Under the pieces are notes generated by a model, which ran no database searches, was not told where the DNA came from, and was given only the letters and a program-made list of their open reading frames with translations. Positions 44,308 through 52,191 of a stretch of 56,650 nt of DNA are shown one piece after another; the first letter of the stretch is position 1, and every line of letters begins with the position of its first letter. Made by a program: the position numbers and the translations under genes. Origin of the DNA: Neisseriaceae bacterium (GTDB lineage Bacteria; Pseudomonadota; Gammaproteobacteria; Burkholderiales; Neisseriaceae); the NCBI GenBank assembly GCA_017934045.1, contig JAGBKK010000037.1:1-56650 (forward strand), read 5' to 3'.

Positions 44308-45969
44308 ATGAATGAAGCCATTGAACGAGACAAAATGCAGTTTGATGTGGTGATTGTCGGTGCAGGGCCTGCGGGCTTGTCGGCGGCAATCCGTTTGAAA
44401 CAGTTGGCAGCGGAAAAAAATCGCGAAGTTTCCGTTTGTGTGGTAGAAAAAGCGTCCGAAGTGGGCGCACATACGATGTCAGGGGCGGTGATTGACCCTG
44501 TTTATTTGAACGAGTTAATCCCTGACTGGAAAGAAAAAAATGCACCACTCACCTGCGAAGTCAAAGACGATAAGGTGTTGTATTTAACCAAAAATAAGGC
44601 ATTCAAAATTCCTGTTGTGCCGCCTGCTATGCACAATCACGGTTTTTATATTGCCAGTCTTGGACTTATGTGCCGTTGGTTGGCTGAACAAGCCGAACAA
44701 ATGGGCGTGGAAATTTATCCTGGTTTTGCTGCTGCCGATGTGCTATATCACGCAGACGGTTCGGTTAAAGGCATTGTTACTGGTGATATGGGTATCGGCA
44801 AAGACGGTAAGCCTACTGATAATTTCCAGCCTGGTATGGAATTGTTGGCACAACAAACCATTTTTGCCGAGGGCTGTCGTGGTTCTTTGGGCAAAAAATT
44901 GATTGCTCAATTTGCTTTGGATCGAGACAGTCAGCCGCAAACTTACGGTTTGGGCATTAAGGAAGTGTGGGAAGTCAAACCTGAAAATCATCAACAAGGT
45001 TTGGTGATGCATACTATTGGTTTTCCTTTGGATTCAAAAACTTACGGCGGTTCGTTTATTTACCATTGGGAAGATAATAAGGTGCTGATTGGGCTTGTGG
45101 TGGGCTTGGATTATGCCAATCCATATCTCTCGCCATTTGAAGAAATGCAACGCCTAAAAACGCACCCTGAAATCAAAAAAATGTTGGACGGCGGTCGCCG
45201 CATTGCCTACGGTGCCAGAGCGTTGGTTGAAGGCGGTTTGCAGTGCTTGCCGAAATTATCCTTTGCAGGTGGCGTTCTGGTGGGCGATGACGCTGGCTTT
45301 TTGAATATGCCGCGTATTAAAGGCTCGCACACGGCAATGAAATCAGGCATGCTCGCCGCCGAAGCAGTATTTGAAGTATTGCAGGAATCGCAAGAGAGTT
45401 ACGAATCATCGGTGGAAGCCCACTCATTTGGTGAAATTTTCAAACGAAGTAGCCTGTATCAAGAATTGCACAAGGCACGCAATGTGCGTCCTGCATTCAA
45501 ATGGGGCTTGTGGGGCGGTTCAATGTATGCCGCATTTGACGCATTTATTATGCATGGCAATGCGCCTTGGACGCTGAAACATCACGGCAATGGCGATTCA
45601 GGCAGCCTGAAAAAAGCATCGCAAAGCAAACACATTCAATACGAAAAACCAGACGGCGTTTTAACTTTCGATCGTTTGTCGAGCGTATTTTTAGCCGCAG
45701 TCAATCACGAAGAAAATCAGCCGTGTCATTTGCAGTTGCAGCACCCTGAACGCGCTATTGACATCAATTACAAAGAATACGCATCGCCTGAAACGCGTTA
45801 TTGCCCCGCAGGCGTGTATGAAATTGTCGAAGAAGACGGCAAGCCACGCCTGCAAATCAACGCCCAAAACTGTATGCACTGCAAAACTTGCGACATTAAA
45901 GACCCCACAGGCAATATCAACTGGCAATGCCCAGAGGGCGGCGGCGGTCCAAATTATGGGGCGATGTAA
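44308..45969 (+). CDS. Electron transfer flavoprotein-ubiquinone oxidoreductase
   Basis: The product has 553 residues. The FAD-binding site is VVIVGAGPAGLSAAIRLKQL; GHTMSG-like AHTMSGAVIDP and GDDAGFLNMPRIKGSHTAMKSG follow; the C-terminus holds a 4Fe-4S cluster in CMHCKTCDIKDP plus an upstream CPAG. The enzyme passes electrons from ETF to ubiquinone at the inner membrane. AAAGGAA precedes the ATG. An uptake sequence (45598) encodes SGSLKK. The etfAB genes are not in the window. Confidence 0.95.
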   Translation: MNEAIERDKMQFDVVIVGAGPAGLSAAIRLKQLAAEKNREVSVCVVEKASEVGAHTMSGAVIDPVYLNELIPDWKEKNAPLTCEVKDDKVLYLTKNKAFKIPVVPPAMHNHGFYIASLGLMCRWLAEQAEQMGVEIYPGFAAADVLYHADGSVKGIVTGDMGIGKDGKPTDNFQPGMELLAQQTIFAEGCRGSLGKKLIAQFALDRDSQPQTYGLGIKEVWEVKPENHQQGLVMHTIGFPLDSKTYGGSFIYHWEDNKVLIGLVVGLDYANPYLSPFEEMQRLKTHPEIKKMLDGGRRIAYGARALVEGGLQCLPKLSFAGGVLVGDDAGFLNMPRIKGSHTAMKSGMLAAEAVFEVLQESQESYESSVEAHSFGEIFKRSSLYQELHKARNVRPAFKWGLWGGSMYAAFDAFIMHGNAPWTLKHHGNGDSGSLKKASQSKHIQYEKPDGVLTFDRLSSVFLAAVNHEENQPCHLQLQHPERAIDINYKEYASPETRYCPAGVYEIVEEDGKPRLQINAQNCMHCKTCDIKDPTGNINWQCPEGGGGPNYGAM

Positions 45970-45989
45970 TTCATTGTTTTTATTAAACA

Positions 45990-46017
45990 AAAACACGCAT
46001 TGAAAAATGCGTGTTTT
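45990..46017. terminator. Bidirectional terminator
   Basis: AAAACACGCATT, loop GAAA, AATGCGTGTTTT, between the converging ETF-QO and DsrE genes. Confidence 0.85.
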
Positions 46018-46037
46018 ATTTTCAGGCTGCCTGAAAA

Positions 46038-46409
46038 TCAAGTAATTTGCAACGAACCTTTGGCGTTCATCAATAAATCCACCACTTGTGGGGCATTGAT
46101 AATTTCATAGCGGCTGTCCATTTGTTCAGCGGTAAAGCCGTTGTGAATCATACACGCACCGCATACGGCAATTTGACCACCTTTTGCCAAAAAATCAGCC
46201 CATAAATCCTTGACAGGACGGAACGGAGCACCAATGTCCATATCATCATACACATTCGGACGACCCAATTCCACGCCTTCGACCATTAAAATCACCGTGG
46301 CAGAATGTCCTTTTTCCAAAGCATTCAACGCCATCGTCAAAGCCACAGTTACTTTGGCAGGATTGCTGTGTCCGTCAAACACAGTGGTTACAAAATCGCT
46401 TGTTTGCAT
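46038..46409 (-). CDS. DsrE-family sulfur-relay-like protein
   Basis: The product has 123 residues with a single DsrE/TusD-like fold: KVTVALTMALNALEKGHSATVILMVEGVELG, then GGQIAVCGACMIHNGF, where the cysteines occupy the place used for persulfide transfer in the family. Partners are not adjacent. Function not determinable. Confidence 0.85.
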   Translation of the reverse strand: MQTSDFVTTVFDGHSNPAKVTVALTMALNALEKGHSATVILMVEGVELGRPNVYDDMDIGAPFRPVKDLWADFLAKGGQIAVCGACMIHNGFTAEQMDSRYEIINAPQVVDLLMNAKGSLQIT

Positions 46410-46546
46410 ATTGCCTACTCCTATCTGATAAAAACCCTGTCATTATAACGGATTTATTTTAGTTTTTTCTAATCAAGTTTCAGGCAGCCTGAAAACTTTT
46501 TCATTTATGCGTAAAATACACGCTTTGTATCACTGATTTTACAACA

Positions 46547-47251
46547 ATGAAAGAAAATATATTTAACAATATCAAAGCGGTAGCTTTTGATTTAGACGGC
46601 ACGCTTGCCGATACCGTGGGTGATTTAGCCGCCGCAGGCAATGCCATGCGAGCAGCACTCAATATGCCGCCGCTTGATGACAGTGTTTTGTTGTCGTTTG
46701 TGGGCGATGGTATCGGACGCTTGGTTCATCGTGCTTTAACCAATGACCATGCCAGTTTCGCACCGCAAGATTTATGGGAAAAAGGTTTTGCCTTGTATGC
46801 ACAATATTACGCCCAACATTTGTGCGTCAAAACGCAACTTTATCCGCAAGTGGCAGACACTTTGGCTTTACTCAAAACCTTGCAACTGCCTTTGGCAGTG
46901 ATGACCAATAAATCGCAAGTTTTTGCTAACCCATTGTTACAACAGTTAAAAATTGCTGATTTATTTTCGCTGATTATCGGTGGCGACACGCTGCCTGAAA
47001 AAAAACCGTCTGCCCTGCCCCTGCTTTATATTTGTGAAGTGCTGAATATTGCCCCTGAAAACTTGTTAATGGTGGGCGATTCTAAAAACGACATACTTGC
47101 CGCCAAAAACGCAGGTTGTCCTGTGGTGGGCGTATCGTTTGGCTATGGCAAAATGAATGAATTAGTGCAAAATGACGCAACCAAACCTGATTGTGTGATT
47201 GACCATTTTGGACAATTATATGATTTACTCCAAAACATTCAGGCAGCCTGA
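46547..47251 (+). CDS. gph: Phosphoglycolate phosphatase
   Basis: The product has 234 residues. HAD motifs AVAFDLDGTLADTVGDLAAAGN, AVMTNKSQVFANPLLQQL and MVGDSKNDILAAKNAGCPVVGVSFGYG are present. It hydrolyses 2-phosphoglycolate from DNA repair and oxygenation side reactions. The stop and IQAA end come from an uptake sequence at 47237. Confidence 0.9.
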   Translation: MKENIFNNIKAVAFDLDGTLADTVGDLAAAGNAMRAALNMPPLDDSVLLSFVGDGIGRLVHRALTNDHASFAPQDLWEKGFALYAQYYAQHLCVKTQLYPQVADTLALLKTLQLPLAVMTNKSQVFANPLLQQLKIADLFSLIIGGDTLPEKKPSALPLLYICEVLNIAPENLLMVGDSKNDILAAKNAGCPVVGVSFGYGKMNELVQNDATKPDCVIDHFGQLYDLLQNIQAA

Positions 47252-47303
47252 AAAATGGAATGAAAATGCGTAACCAACTTTATGGTCGTTAAACTTCAAA
47301 ACA

Positions 47304-47411
47304 ATATAGTCAAACAACTTCAAAAGTGAAACAGGCGGTTTTCCGAAGACAGTATAAATAATACGGCAAAAAGAACCAACGCATTTCAATTTTGAAGTTG
47401 TTTGACGATAT
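47304..47411. repeat. Inverted-repeat element of about 108 bp
   Basis: GTCAAACAACTTCAAAA (47309-47325) is repeated inverted and perfect at 47390-47406, with ATATA/GATAT just outside. A direct partial copy (GTCGTTAAACTTCAAAA) precedes the left arm. It abuts the end of ybgE. It is non-coding and MITE-like; a TATAGTCA-ended remnant near 26689 may be related. Confidence 0.6.
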
Positions 47412-47735
47412 CTACACCACCACAACAAAACGCCATATCAATGCCGCTAATGTTGTGGCAATCGCGGCAACAGTGCCTAAAAGATAACGCGCTATGCGGT
47501 TTTTGGGGATAAAGCCAAAACCGCGTACAAATGCCGCACTCATTGACCACATGAGCAATGATGACAAGGTGTGGTCTGCCGAACCGTCTTGTGGTTTGAC
47601 TAATAAGAATGGGGCAAGGCTTAATACCACCATCAACACAAGAGCCCACAGCAACAAGACAGGCTGCATTTTAGCGTCCTGCGGTATGGCAGACTCACTC
47701 TGCGGTGTGATGGTGTTTGAGTTGTTCGCGTTCAT
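47412..47735 (-). CDS. ybgE: Cytochrome bd operon protein YbgE-like
   Basis: The product has 107 residues: a polar start (MNANNSNTITPQSE), then three membrane helices (about 30-48, 58-78, 85-105). Position at the end of a cyd operon and helix pattern fit YbgE. GGGGAGAT precedes ATG 47735, which lies inside the cydX gene, so the two overlap by 41 bases in different frames. Confidence 0.75.
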   Translation of the reverse strand: MNANNSNTITPQSESAIPQDAKMQPVLLLWALVLMVVLSLAPFLLVKPQDGSADHTLSSLLMWSMSAAFVRGFGFIPKNRIARYLLGTVAAIATTLAALIWRFVVVV

Positions 47736-47817
47736 GTTCAAAATCTCCCCATAAAGCGATGAGAATAGCGAAAAATACAGCAAAACCCACACCTAAAAGC
47801 CATGCAAAATACCACAT
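47695..47817 (-). CDS. cydX: Cytochrome bd oxidase small subunit CydX
   Basis: A 40-residue product, MWYFAWLLGVGFAVFFAILI then ALWGDFEHEREQLKHHH. The MWYFAW start and single helix are the CydX signature; the subunit stabilises the heme environment of cytochrome bd. It starts 19 bp downstream of the nifX-like gene and overlaps ybgE. Confidence 0.93.
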   Translation of the reverse strand: MWYFAWLLGVGFAVFFAILIALWGDFEHEREQLKHHHTAE

Positions 47818-47836
47818 TGTTTTGGTCTCCTAAAAA

Positions 47837-48139
47837 TTAACAAATTGCTTGTAACGCTTGAACAGGGTCAAGTTCTGCCGTTACATACACTTTTTTACCT
47901 GCTTGTTGCCATTGCTTGAATAAATTTTCGCCAATGCTGCCTGTAATTAACGCGTCCGCCATAAATAATGGGTGTGCTTCGTTCAAGCGGTGATGACGAA
48001 ACATTTGCTGTGGCGATAAAACAATCGAGCGTTCAGGCTGCGTCCTATCTTTTTCAGTGTCAAACACAAAGAAATGAGTGCATTTACCTGCGTGCGAAGA
48101 GACTGTTTTACGGTTTTGACAAGTAATGGCAACTTTCAT
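47837..48139 (-). CDS. NifX/NifB-type cluster-binding domain protein within the cyd operon
   Basis: The product has 100 residues: MKVAITCQNRKTVSSHAGKC, VFDTEKDR, ADALITGSIGENLFKQWQQAG and VYVTAELDPVQALQAIC. This is the dinitrogenase iron-molybdenum cofactor family, used as small carriers of metal clusters; several members have no link to nitrogen fixation. ATG 48139 is 16 bp downstream of cydB. Placement between cydB and cydX suggests a role in cytochrome bd assembly or redox sensing. Confidence 0.82.
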   Translation of the reverse strand: MKVAITCQNRKTVSSHAGKCTHFFVFDTEKDRTQPERSIVLSPQQMFRHHRLNEAHPLFMADALITGSIGENLFKQWQQAGKKVYVTAELDPVQALQAIC

Positions 48140-48155
48140 CACATTGTTTCCTATC

Positions 48156-49304
48156 TTAATATGCGGAATGGTCGTTTTCACGAATGTATGCGGCGGTAAC
48201 TTTGCCACGCATCACGCTGTATGCCCAACGCGTGTATAGAATAATAATCGGCATAAAAATCAGCGTTGCCACCAACATCACCGACAAGGTTAAATGGCTG
48301 GAAGCCGCGTCCCAAACGGTTAAGCTGGAACGCAAATCGGACGATGAGGGCATAATAAATGGAAATAAGGAAACACCTGCGGTACCGATAATGCCACACA
48401 AGGCGATGGCAGATGACCAAAATGCCGCAAAGGTTTTGCCACTTTTTGCCAGCAGCCACGCCAATATCACGCCAACATAAGCCAAAGCAGGTACAAGCAT
48501 ACTCACAGGATAAGTGCGGTAGTTGGCTAACCATGCCCCTTCGGAACGCACCACTTCTTTGCTTAATGGATTGGGCAATGCTGATGGATTGACGCTACCT
48601 GAAACAATCGCATAACCGTCAATACCAAACGCTACCCAAATGCCGCCTGCGGTAAAACCAAGCAAAATAACAGCGGCGGCAATATTTACGGCAGTGTGTG
48701 CTCGGCGATGAACATCGCCTTCGGTGCGGTGCATTAAATAAACACCGCCATGAAAAATAATCATCGCCGAAGAGACTACGCCACACAATAAGGCAAAAGG
48801 GTTAAGTAAAGCGAAGAATGAACCTGTGTAAAACGGCAATAAATTGTTATCAAAATGAAACGGCACGCCTAATAATAAGTTACCAAATGCCACGCCAAAA
48901 ATCACAGGGGGAATAAAGCCGCCGACAAATAAACCCCAGTCCCAAATTTTTCGCCATGTGGGATTGTTGATTTTACTGCGGTAATCAAAGCCCACTGGAC
49001 GGAAAAATAATGCCCACAATACCAACAGCATTGCCCAGTAAAAACCTGAAAAGGCGGTTGCATAAACCAAAGGCCAAGCGGCAAAAATCGCACCGCCTGC
49101 GGTGATAAACCACACTTGATTGCCGTCCCAGTGTGGTCCTACGGTGTTGATGACAATGCGTCTTTCTTCATCGGTTTTGCCCACAAAGGGCAACAGCGAG
49201 CCGACACCCATATCGTGTCCGTCCATAATGGCAAAGCCCACCAGCAATATGCCGACCAACAGCCACCAAATGACTTTGATTGTTGAATATTCAAAAAATT
49301 CCAT
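48156..49304 (-). CDS. cydB: Cytochrome bd ubiquinol oxidase subunit II
   Basis: The product has 382 residues with eight or nine membrane helices. IMDGHDMGVGSLLPFVGKTDEERR, NTVGPHWDGNQVWFITAGGAIFAAWPLVYATAFSGFY (motifs lining the oxygen path) and LYTRWAYSVMRGKV are typical. It forms the oxidase with CydA. It is 15 bp downstream of cydA. Confidence 0.97.
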   Translation of the reverse strand: MEFFEYSTIKVIWWLLVGILLVGFAIMDGHDMGVGSLLPFVGKTDEERRIVINTVGPHWDGNQVWFITAGGAIFAAWPLVYATAFSGFYWAMLLVLWALFFRPVGFDYRSKINNPTWRKIWDWGLFVGGFIPPVIFGVAFGNLLLGVPFHFDNNLLPFYTGSFFALLNPFALLCGVVSSAMIIFHGGVYLMHRTEGDVHRRAHTAVNIAAAVILLGFTAGGIWVAFGIDGYAIVSGSVNPSALPNPLSKEVVRSEGAWLANYRTYPVSMLVPALAYVGVILAWLLAKSGKTFAAFWSSAIALCGIIGTAGVSLFPFIMPSSSDLRSSLTVWDAASSHLTLSVMLVATLIFMPIIILYTRWAYSVMRGKVTAAYIRENDHSAY

Positions 49305-49319
49305 CGTACTTTCCTTTTA

Positions 49320-50867
49320 TTATCCGTGTTTCACTTCATTTGCATAACGATCTGTGCCCAAACTACCTGGACCTTGTCGTGAAAAACGAATCATCAAATA
49401 CATTTCAATCACCAACAACAAGGTATAAAAACCAATAAACCCTGTGAGTGAACCATACAAATCCCCTTTGGATAAAGTGGAAACGGAAAGGTGAGTCGGC
49501 AAAATGCCGTAAATTGTCCAAGGCTGACGACCGTATTCAGCCACAAACCAACCAACTTCACACGCAATCCACGGCATAGGTAAAGCCAACAGGGCAAAGC
49601 GTAATAACCAGCGTTTTTCGGCAAAATTACCTTTAACCACCGCATACACAGACAACACAAAAAGCAATAACATTGTAAAGCCCAAAGCCACCATTAAACG
49701 GAATGACCAAAACATAGGAGCTACTTTGGGAATAGTGTCGCGTGCCGCTTGGGCAATCATTTCATCAGTGGCTTGCGACACATCTTGTGTATAGCGTTTT
49801 AACATCAAGCCATAACCCAAATCGTCTTGGTGTTGTTTGAAAATCGCCATTGCGTCTTGGTCATCACGATTAACACGCAATTTTTCTAACGCCAACACGG
49901 CTTCTTTACCTGATGCAACACGCTTTTCATTTTCTGCCACAATTTCGTTAATACCAGGAATGGTTTCAGAAACGGAACGCGTTCCCAAAAGCCCCATGAC
50001 ATAAGGAATTTGCAGTTGCCAATCGTTTTTCATTTCTTTTTCATTGGGGGACGCAATTAAATTAAACGCCGCAGGAGCAGGTTCGGTGTGCCACATGGCT
50101 TCCATAGCCGCTAATTTAGACGGTTGCTCTTCGCCTACGGCATAGCCTGATTCATCACCCAAAACAATCACCGAACACACAGACGCTAAACCAAAGGCAG
50201 CAGCAATACGGAAACTGCGTTTGGCAAATTCCACATCTTGTTTTTTCAACAAATACCAAGCAGAAATCGCCAACACAAAGATAGAACCTGTTACATAACC
50301 TGCGGATACCGTATGTACAAATTTATTTTGAGCCACGGTATTAAAGACCACATCCGTAAAACTGGTCATTTCCATACGCATGGTTTCAAAACTAAATTCT
50401 GCACCCACAGGATATTGCATCCAGCCGTTGGCAATCAAAATCCACAAAGCAGAAAGATTTGTGCCCACTGCCATCAGAATGGTTACCAACAAATGCCCAC
50501 GCCGTGATAAACGATCCCAACCGAAGAAGAATAAACCGATAAAAGTTGATTCCAAGAAAAACGCCATTAAGCCTTCAATCGCCAATGGTGCACCGAAAAT
50601 ATCGCCCACATAATGCGAATAATAAGCCCAGTTAGTACCAAACTGAAACTCCATCGTAATGCCTGTGGTAACGCCTAAGGCAAAGTTAATGCCAAACAAT
50701 TTGCCCCAAAAACGCGTCATATCTTTGTAAATCACCTTACCTGTGATGACATACAACGATTCCATAATCACCAGTATCCAAGTCAGCCCCAAAGTCAGCG
50801 GCACAAACAAAAAGTGATACATCGCCGTGGCGGCAAATTGTAGTCTTGATAAATCAACAATATCCAT
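49320..50867 (-). CDS. cydA: Cytochrome bd ubiquinol oxidase subunit I
   Basis: The product has 515 residues. [18 protein letters not shown] holds a heme b595 histidine; later [18 protein letters not shown] (heme b558 region), the quinol loop (about 250-390) of the long type, and [18 protein letters not shown]. It oxidises ubiquinol and reduces oxygen with high affinity, allowing growth at low oxygen. Confidence 0.97.
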   Translation of the reverse strand: MDIVDLSRLQFAATAMYHFLFVPLTLGLTWILVIMESLYVITGKVIYKDMTRFWGKLFGINFALGVTTGITMEFQFGTNWAYYSHYVGDIFGAPLAIEGLMAFFLESTFIGLFFFGWDRLSRRGHLLVTILMAVGTNLSALWILIANGWMQYPVGAEFSFETMRMEMTSFTDVVFNTVAQNKFVHTVSAGYVTGSIFVLAISAWYLLKKQDVEFAKRSFRIAAAFGLASVCSVIVLGDESGYAVGEEQPSKLAAMEAMWHTEPAPAAFNLIASPNEKEMKNDWQLQIPYVMGLLGTRSVSETIPGINEIVAENEKRVASGKEAVLALEKLRVNRDDQDAMAIFKQHQDDLGYGLMLKRYTQDVSQATDEMIAQAARDTIPKVAPMFWSFRLMVALGFTMLLLFVLSVYAVVKGNFAEKRWLLRFALLALPMPWIACEVGWFVAEYGRQPWTIYGILPTHLSVSTLSKGDLYGSLTGFIGFYTLLLVIEMYLMIRFSRQGPGSLGTDRYANEVKHG

Positions 50868-50914
50868 AAAAAAACTCCTAATGTGGTGTACTTATGTTGG
50901 TCTAATCACAGTGT

Positions 50915-51076
50915 TTAGCGAGACGGTTCGCCCTGTTGCAAAATATGCTGCTCCACTGTGTTCGGATTGACTTTCACCTTGTTTCCATTGAAAAAAAACT
51001 GCCAAATCAAGGTCAGTACAATCAACTTAACCACAATGATGATGGCAATTTCGCGTTGTAAATGAATATTTTTCAT
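50915..51076 (-). CDS. cydP: Small membrane protein at the head of the cyd operon (CydP-like)
   Basis: The product has 53 residues: MKNIHLQREI, one helix (about 10-29, IAIIIVVKLIVLTLIWQFFF) and a polar tail ending EPSR. AGGAA lies before the ATG. It starts 47 bp upstream of cydA on the same strand. The layout matches small subunits named CydP in neisserial annotations; the name is from memory. Confidence 0.8.
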   Translation of the reverse strand: MKNIHLQREIAIIIVVKLIVLTLIWQFFFNGNKVKVNPNTVEQHILQQGEPSR

Positions 51077-51139
51077 ATAACATTCCTAATATGTTGTTCA
51101 GTATGTTATTAAATAAGCATATCTGAATATTAGTATTTT

Positions 51140-51169
51140 ATAACACAATTAACAAAGTTAGTTTGTCAA
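51140..51169 (-). promoter_or_regulatory. Possible cyd operon promoter
   Basis: On the minus strand TTGACA (51164-51169), 18 bases, TGTTAT (51140-51145). No clear FNR site (TTGAT-N4-ATCAA) is centred upstream, though a TTGATAAAACACTATCA-like repeat with wider spacing is present near 51184-51205. Confidence 0.45.
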
Positions 51170-51253
51170 TTTATGGCGTTGGTTGATTGATAAAACACTA
51201 TCAGCGATAAAAATGTTTTTTATGGTAGGATTTGCCAATAGGCAGCCTGAAAA

Positions 51254-51446
51254 AAACCCATGCAAAACCTATACAGAAACAAAAATTTAATCCTGCTCAA
51301 CAGGGTGGGCATGTTCCCCACCAAAATTGAGCAATTTATAACCAATTGAATTTCAATAATATTTACTCCACCCTATTGGGCGATCGGTGGGCAAAGCCCC
51401 ACCTACGGCGTTTCGTTGTAAAAGATTAAGTTTTGCAGGGGTCTTG
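51254..51446. mobile_element. Decayed MITE-like element
   Basis: The right end GTTTTGCAGGGGTCTT matches the right end of the element at 26535-26667; the left end ACCCATGCAAAACCT is a weaker inverted match. Inside are a GGTGGGCAAAGCCCCACC hairpin and other small inverted repeats. Its right half is closely repeated at 53717-53784. Confidence 0.55.
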
Positions 51447-51490
51447 AAAGGTGAAAAATGGGTTTGGCAAGAGTTTTAGAAATAACAACA

Positions 51491-51524
51491 AAAAACGAAC
51501 TTCACAATGAAGTTCGTTTTTTTT
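51491..51524. terminator. Terminator of brnTA
   Basis: AACGAACTTCA, loop CAA, TGAAGTTCGTT, with A and T runs on both sides. Confidence 0.85.
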
Positions 51525-51536
51525 CAAAGCAAACAT

Positions 51537-51824
51537 TCAAGACGCCAAACTGTCTTTAAAATATTCTCTTAATATATTATTCACACGGTTTTGATAGCCG
51601 CGACCGCCTTGTTTTAGGAGCGTTAAAATATCTTCATCAACACGCAAACTGATAATTTTTTTGCGTTGTGGTTTGCGAATGCCTTTTTTTTCTTGATAGG
51701 CTTTGATAAACGGCATTTCATCAACTGTTTTCCACTTTGCTGTCGATAAATCTCGTGTTTTACCACGATAATAAGCGTAGTCTTCGTTGTCCATAGCGTC
51801 AATGTCGTGTATTTGCTCTTTCAT
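51537..51824 (-). CDS. brnA: BrnA-like antitoxin
   Basis: The product has 95 residues. The C-terminal half, KIISLRVDEDILTLLKQGGRGYQNRVNNILREYF, is a ribbon-helix-helix DNA-binding domain; the N-terminal half, rich in acidic and polar residues, would wrap the toxin. It follows brnT with a 26-base overlap, the normal order for this type II pair, and probably represses the operon. Confidence 0.9.
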   Translation of the reverse strand: MKEQIHDIDAMDNEDYAYYRGKTRDLSTAKWKTVDEMPFIKAYQEKKGIRKPQRKKIISLRVDEDILTLLKQGGRGYQNRVNNILREYFKDSLAS

Positions 51825-52092
51825 ACAACCTCCGTAATTCTCTTGTTACTTTAAATGCAGAAATAATACGCATTTTATTATTTCTTGGTGTCCAAACAAC
51901 AGTTAAAAGCCTACCACGATTAGAAAAACCAACTGCCTGAAAGCGTTGTTCACCGTAGCGTTCTCGCTCATCTTCAAGAAAAATGACAAAAGCATCATCA
52001 AACACCGTACAGGCTTCTTCAAATGAAACACCATGTTTGCGGTAATTTGCGTTTGCTTTGTCATCGTCCCATTCAAAATATTCACTTTGCAT
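51799..52092 (-). CDS. brnT: BrnT-like ribonuclease toxin
   Basis: The product has 97 residues: YFEWDDDKANANYRKHGVSFEEACTVFDD, then the beta sheet with RFQAVGFSNRGRLLTVVWTPR and RIISAFKVTRELRRLYE. These are the BrnT signature (RelE-like fold, mRNA cleavage). I chose ATG 52090-52092: an ATG three codons upstream lies inside the -10 box of the only good promoter. The mRNA would begin at or next to the chosen ATG, so translation is probably leaderless. Confidence 0.9.
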   Translation of the reverse strand: MQSEYFEWDDDKANANYRKHGVSFEEACTVFDDAFVIFLEDERERYGEQRFQAVGFSNRGRLLTVVWTPRNNKMRIISAFKVTRELRRLYERANTRH

Positions 52093-52099
52093 GGCATTC

Positions 52100-52128
52100 A
52101 TTATATGGATATTTAATTATTCAATCAA
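52100..52128 (-). promoter_or_regulatory. brnTA promoter
   Basis: On the minus strand TTGATT (52123-52128), 17 bases, TATAAT (52100-52105). The start of transcription would fall around 52092-52094. Confidence 0.65.
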
Positions 52129-52142
52129 CAAAATTCGTTTTA

Positions 52143-52172
52143 AAAAACGGACTTCCGTAGAAGTCCGTTTTT
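52143..52172 (-). terminator. Terminator of the porin gene
   Basis: AAAAACGGACTTC, loop CGTA, GAAGTCCGTTTTT; in the porin direction it ends in T's, 20 bp past the stop. Confidence 0.85.
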
Positions 52173-52191
52173 GTTCAGCATTACGCTTGGA

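Larger units (their letters stand above)
51077..51536. other. Intergenic region between cydP and brnA
   Basis: Holds a probable cyd promoter (51140-51169), an uptake-sequence fragment (about 51241), a decayed MITE-like element (51254-51446) and the brnA terminator. No gene seen. Confidence 0.55.

Noticed and set aside
47225-47428. A 67-codon frame on the minus strand
   Set aside because: It spans the inverted-repeat element and an uptake sequence, with no ribosome site; a by-product of the repeat.
51181-51210. FNR-type site before the cyd operon
   Set aside because: The half-sites TTGAT and ATCA are too far apart for FNR (needs four bases between).
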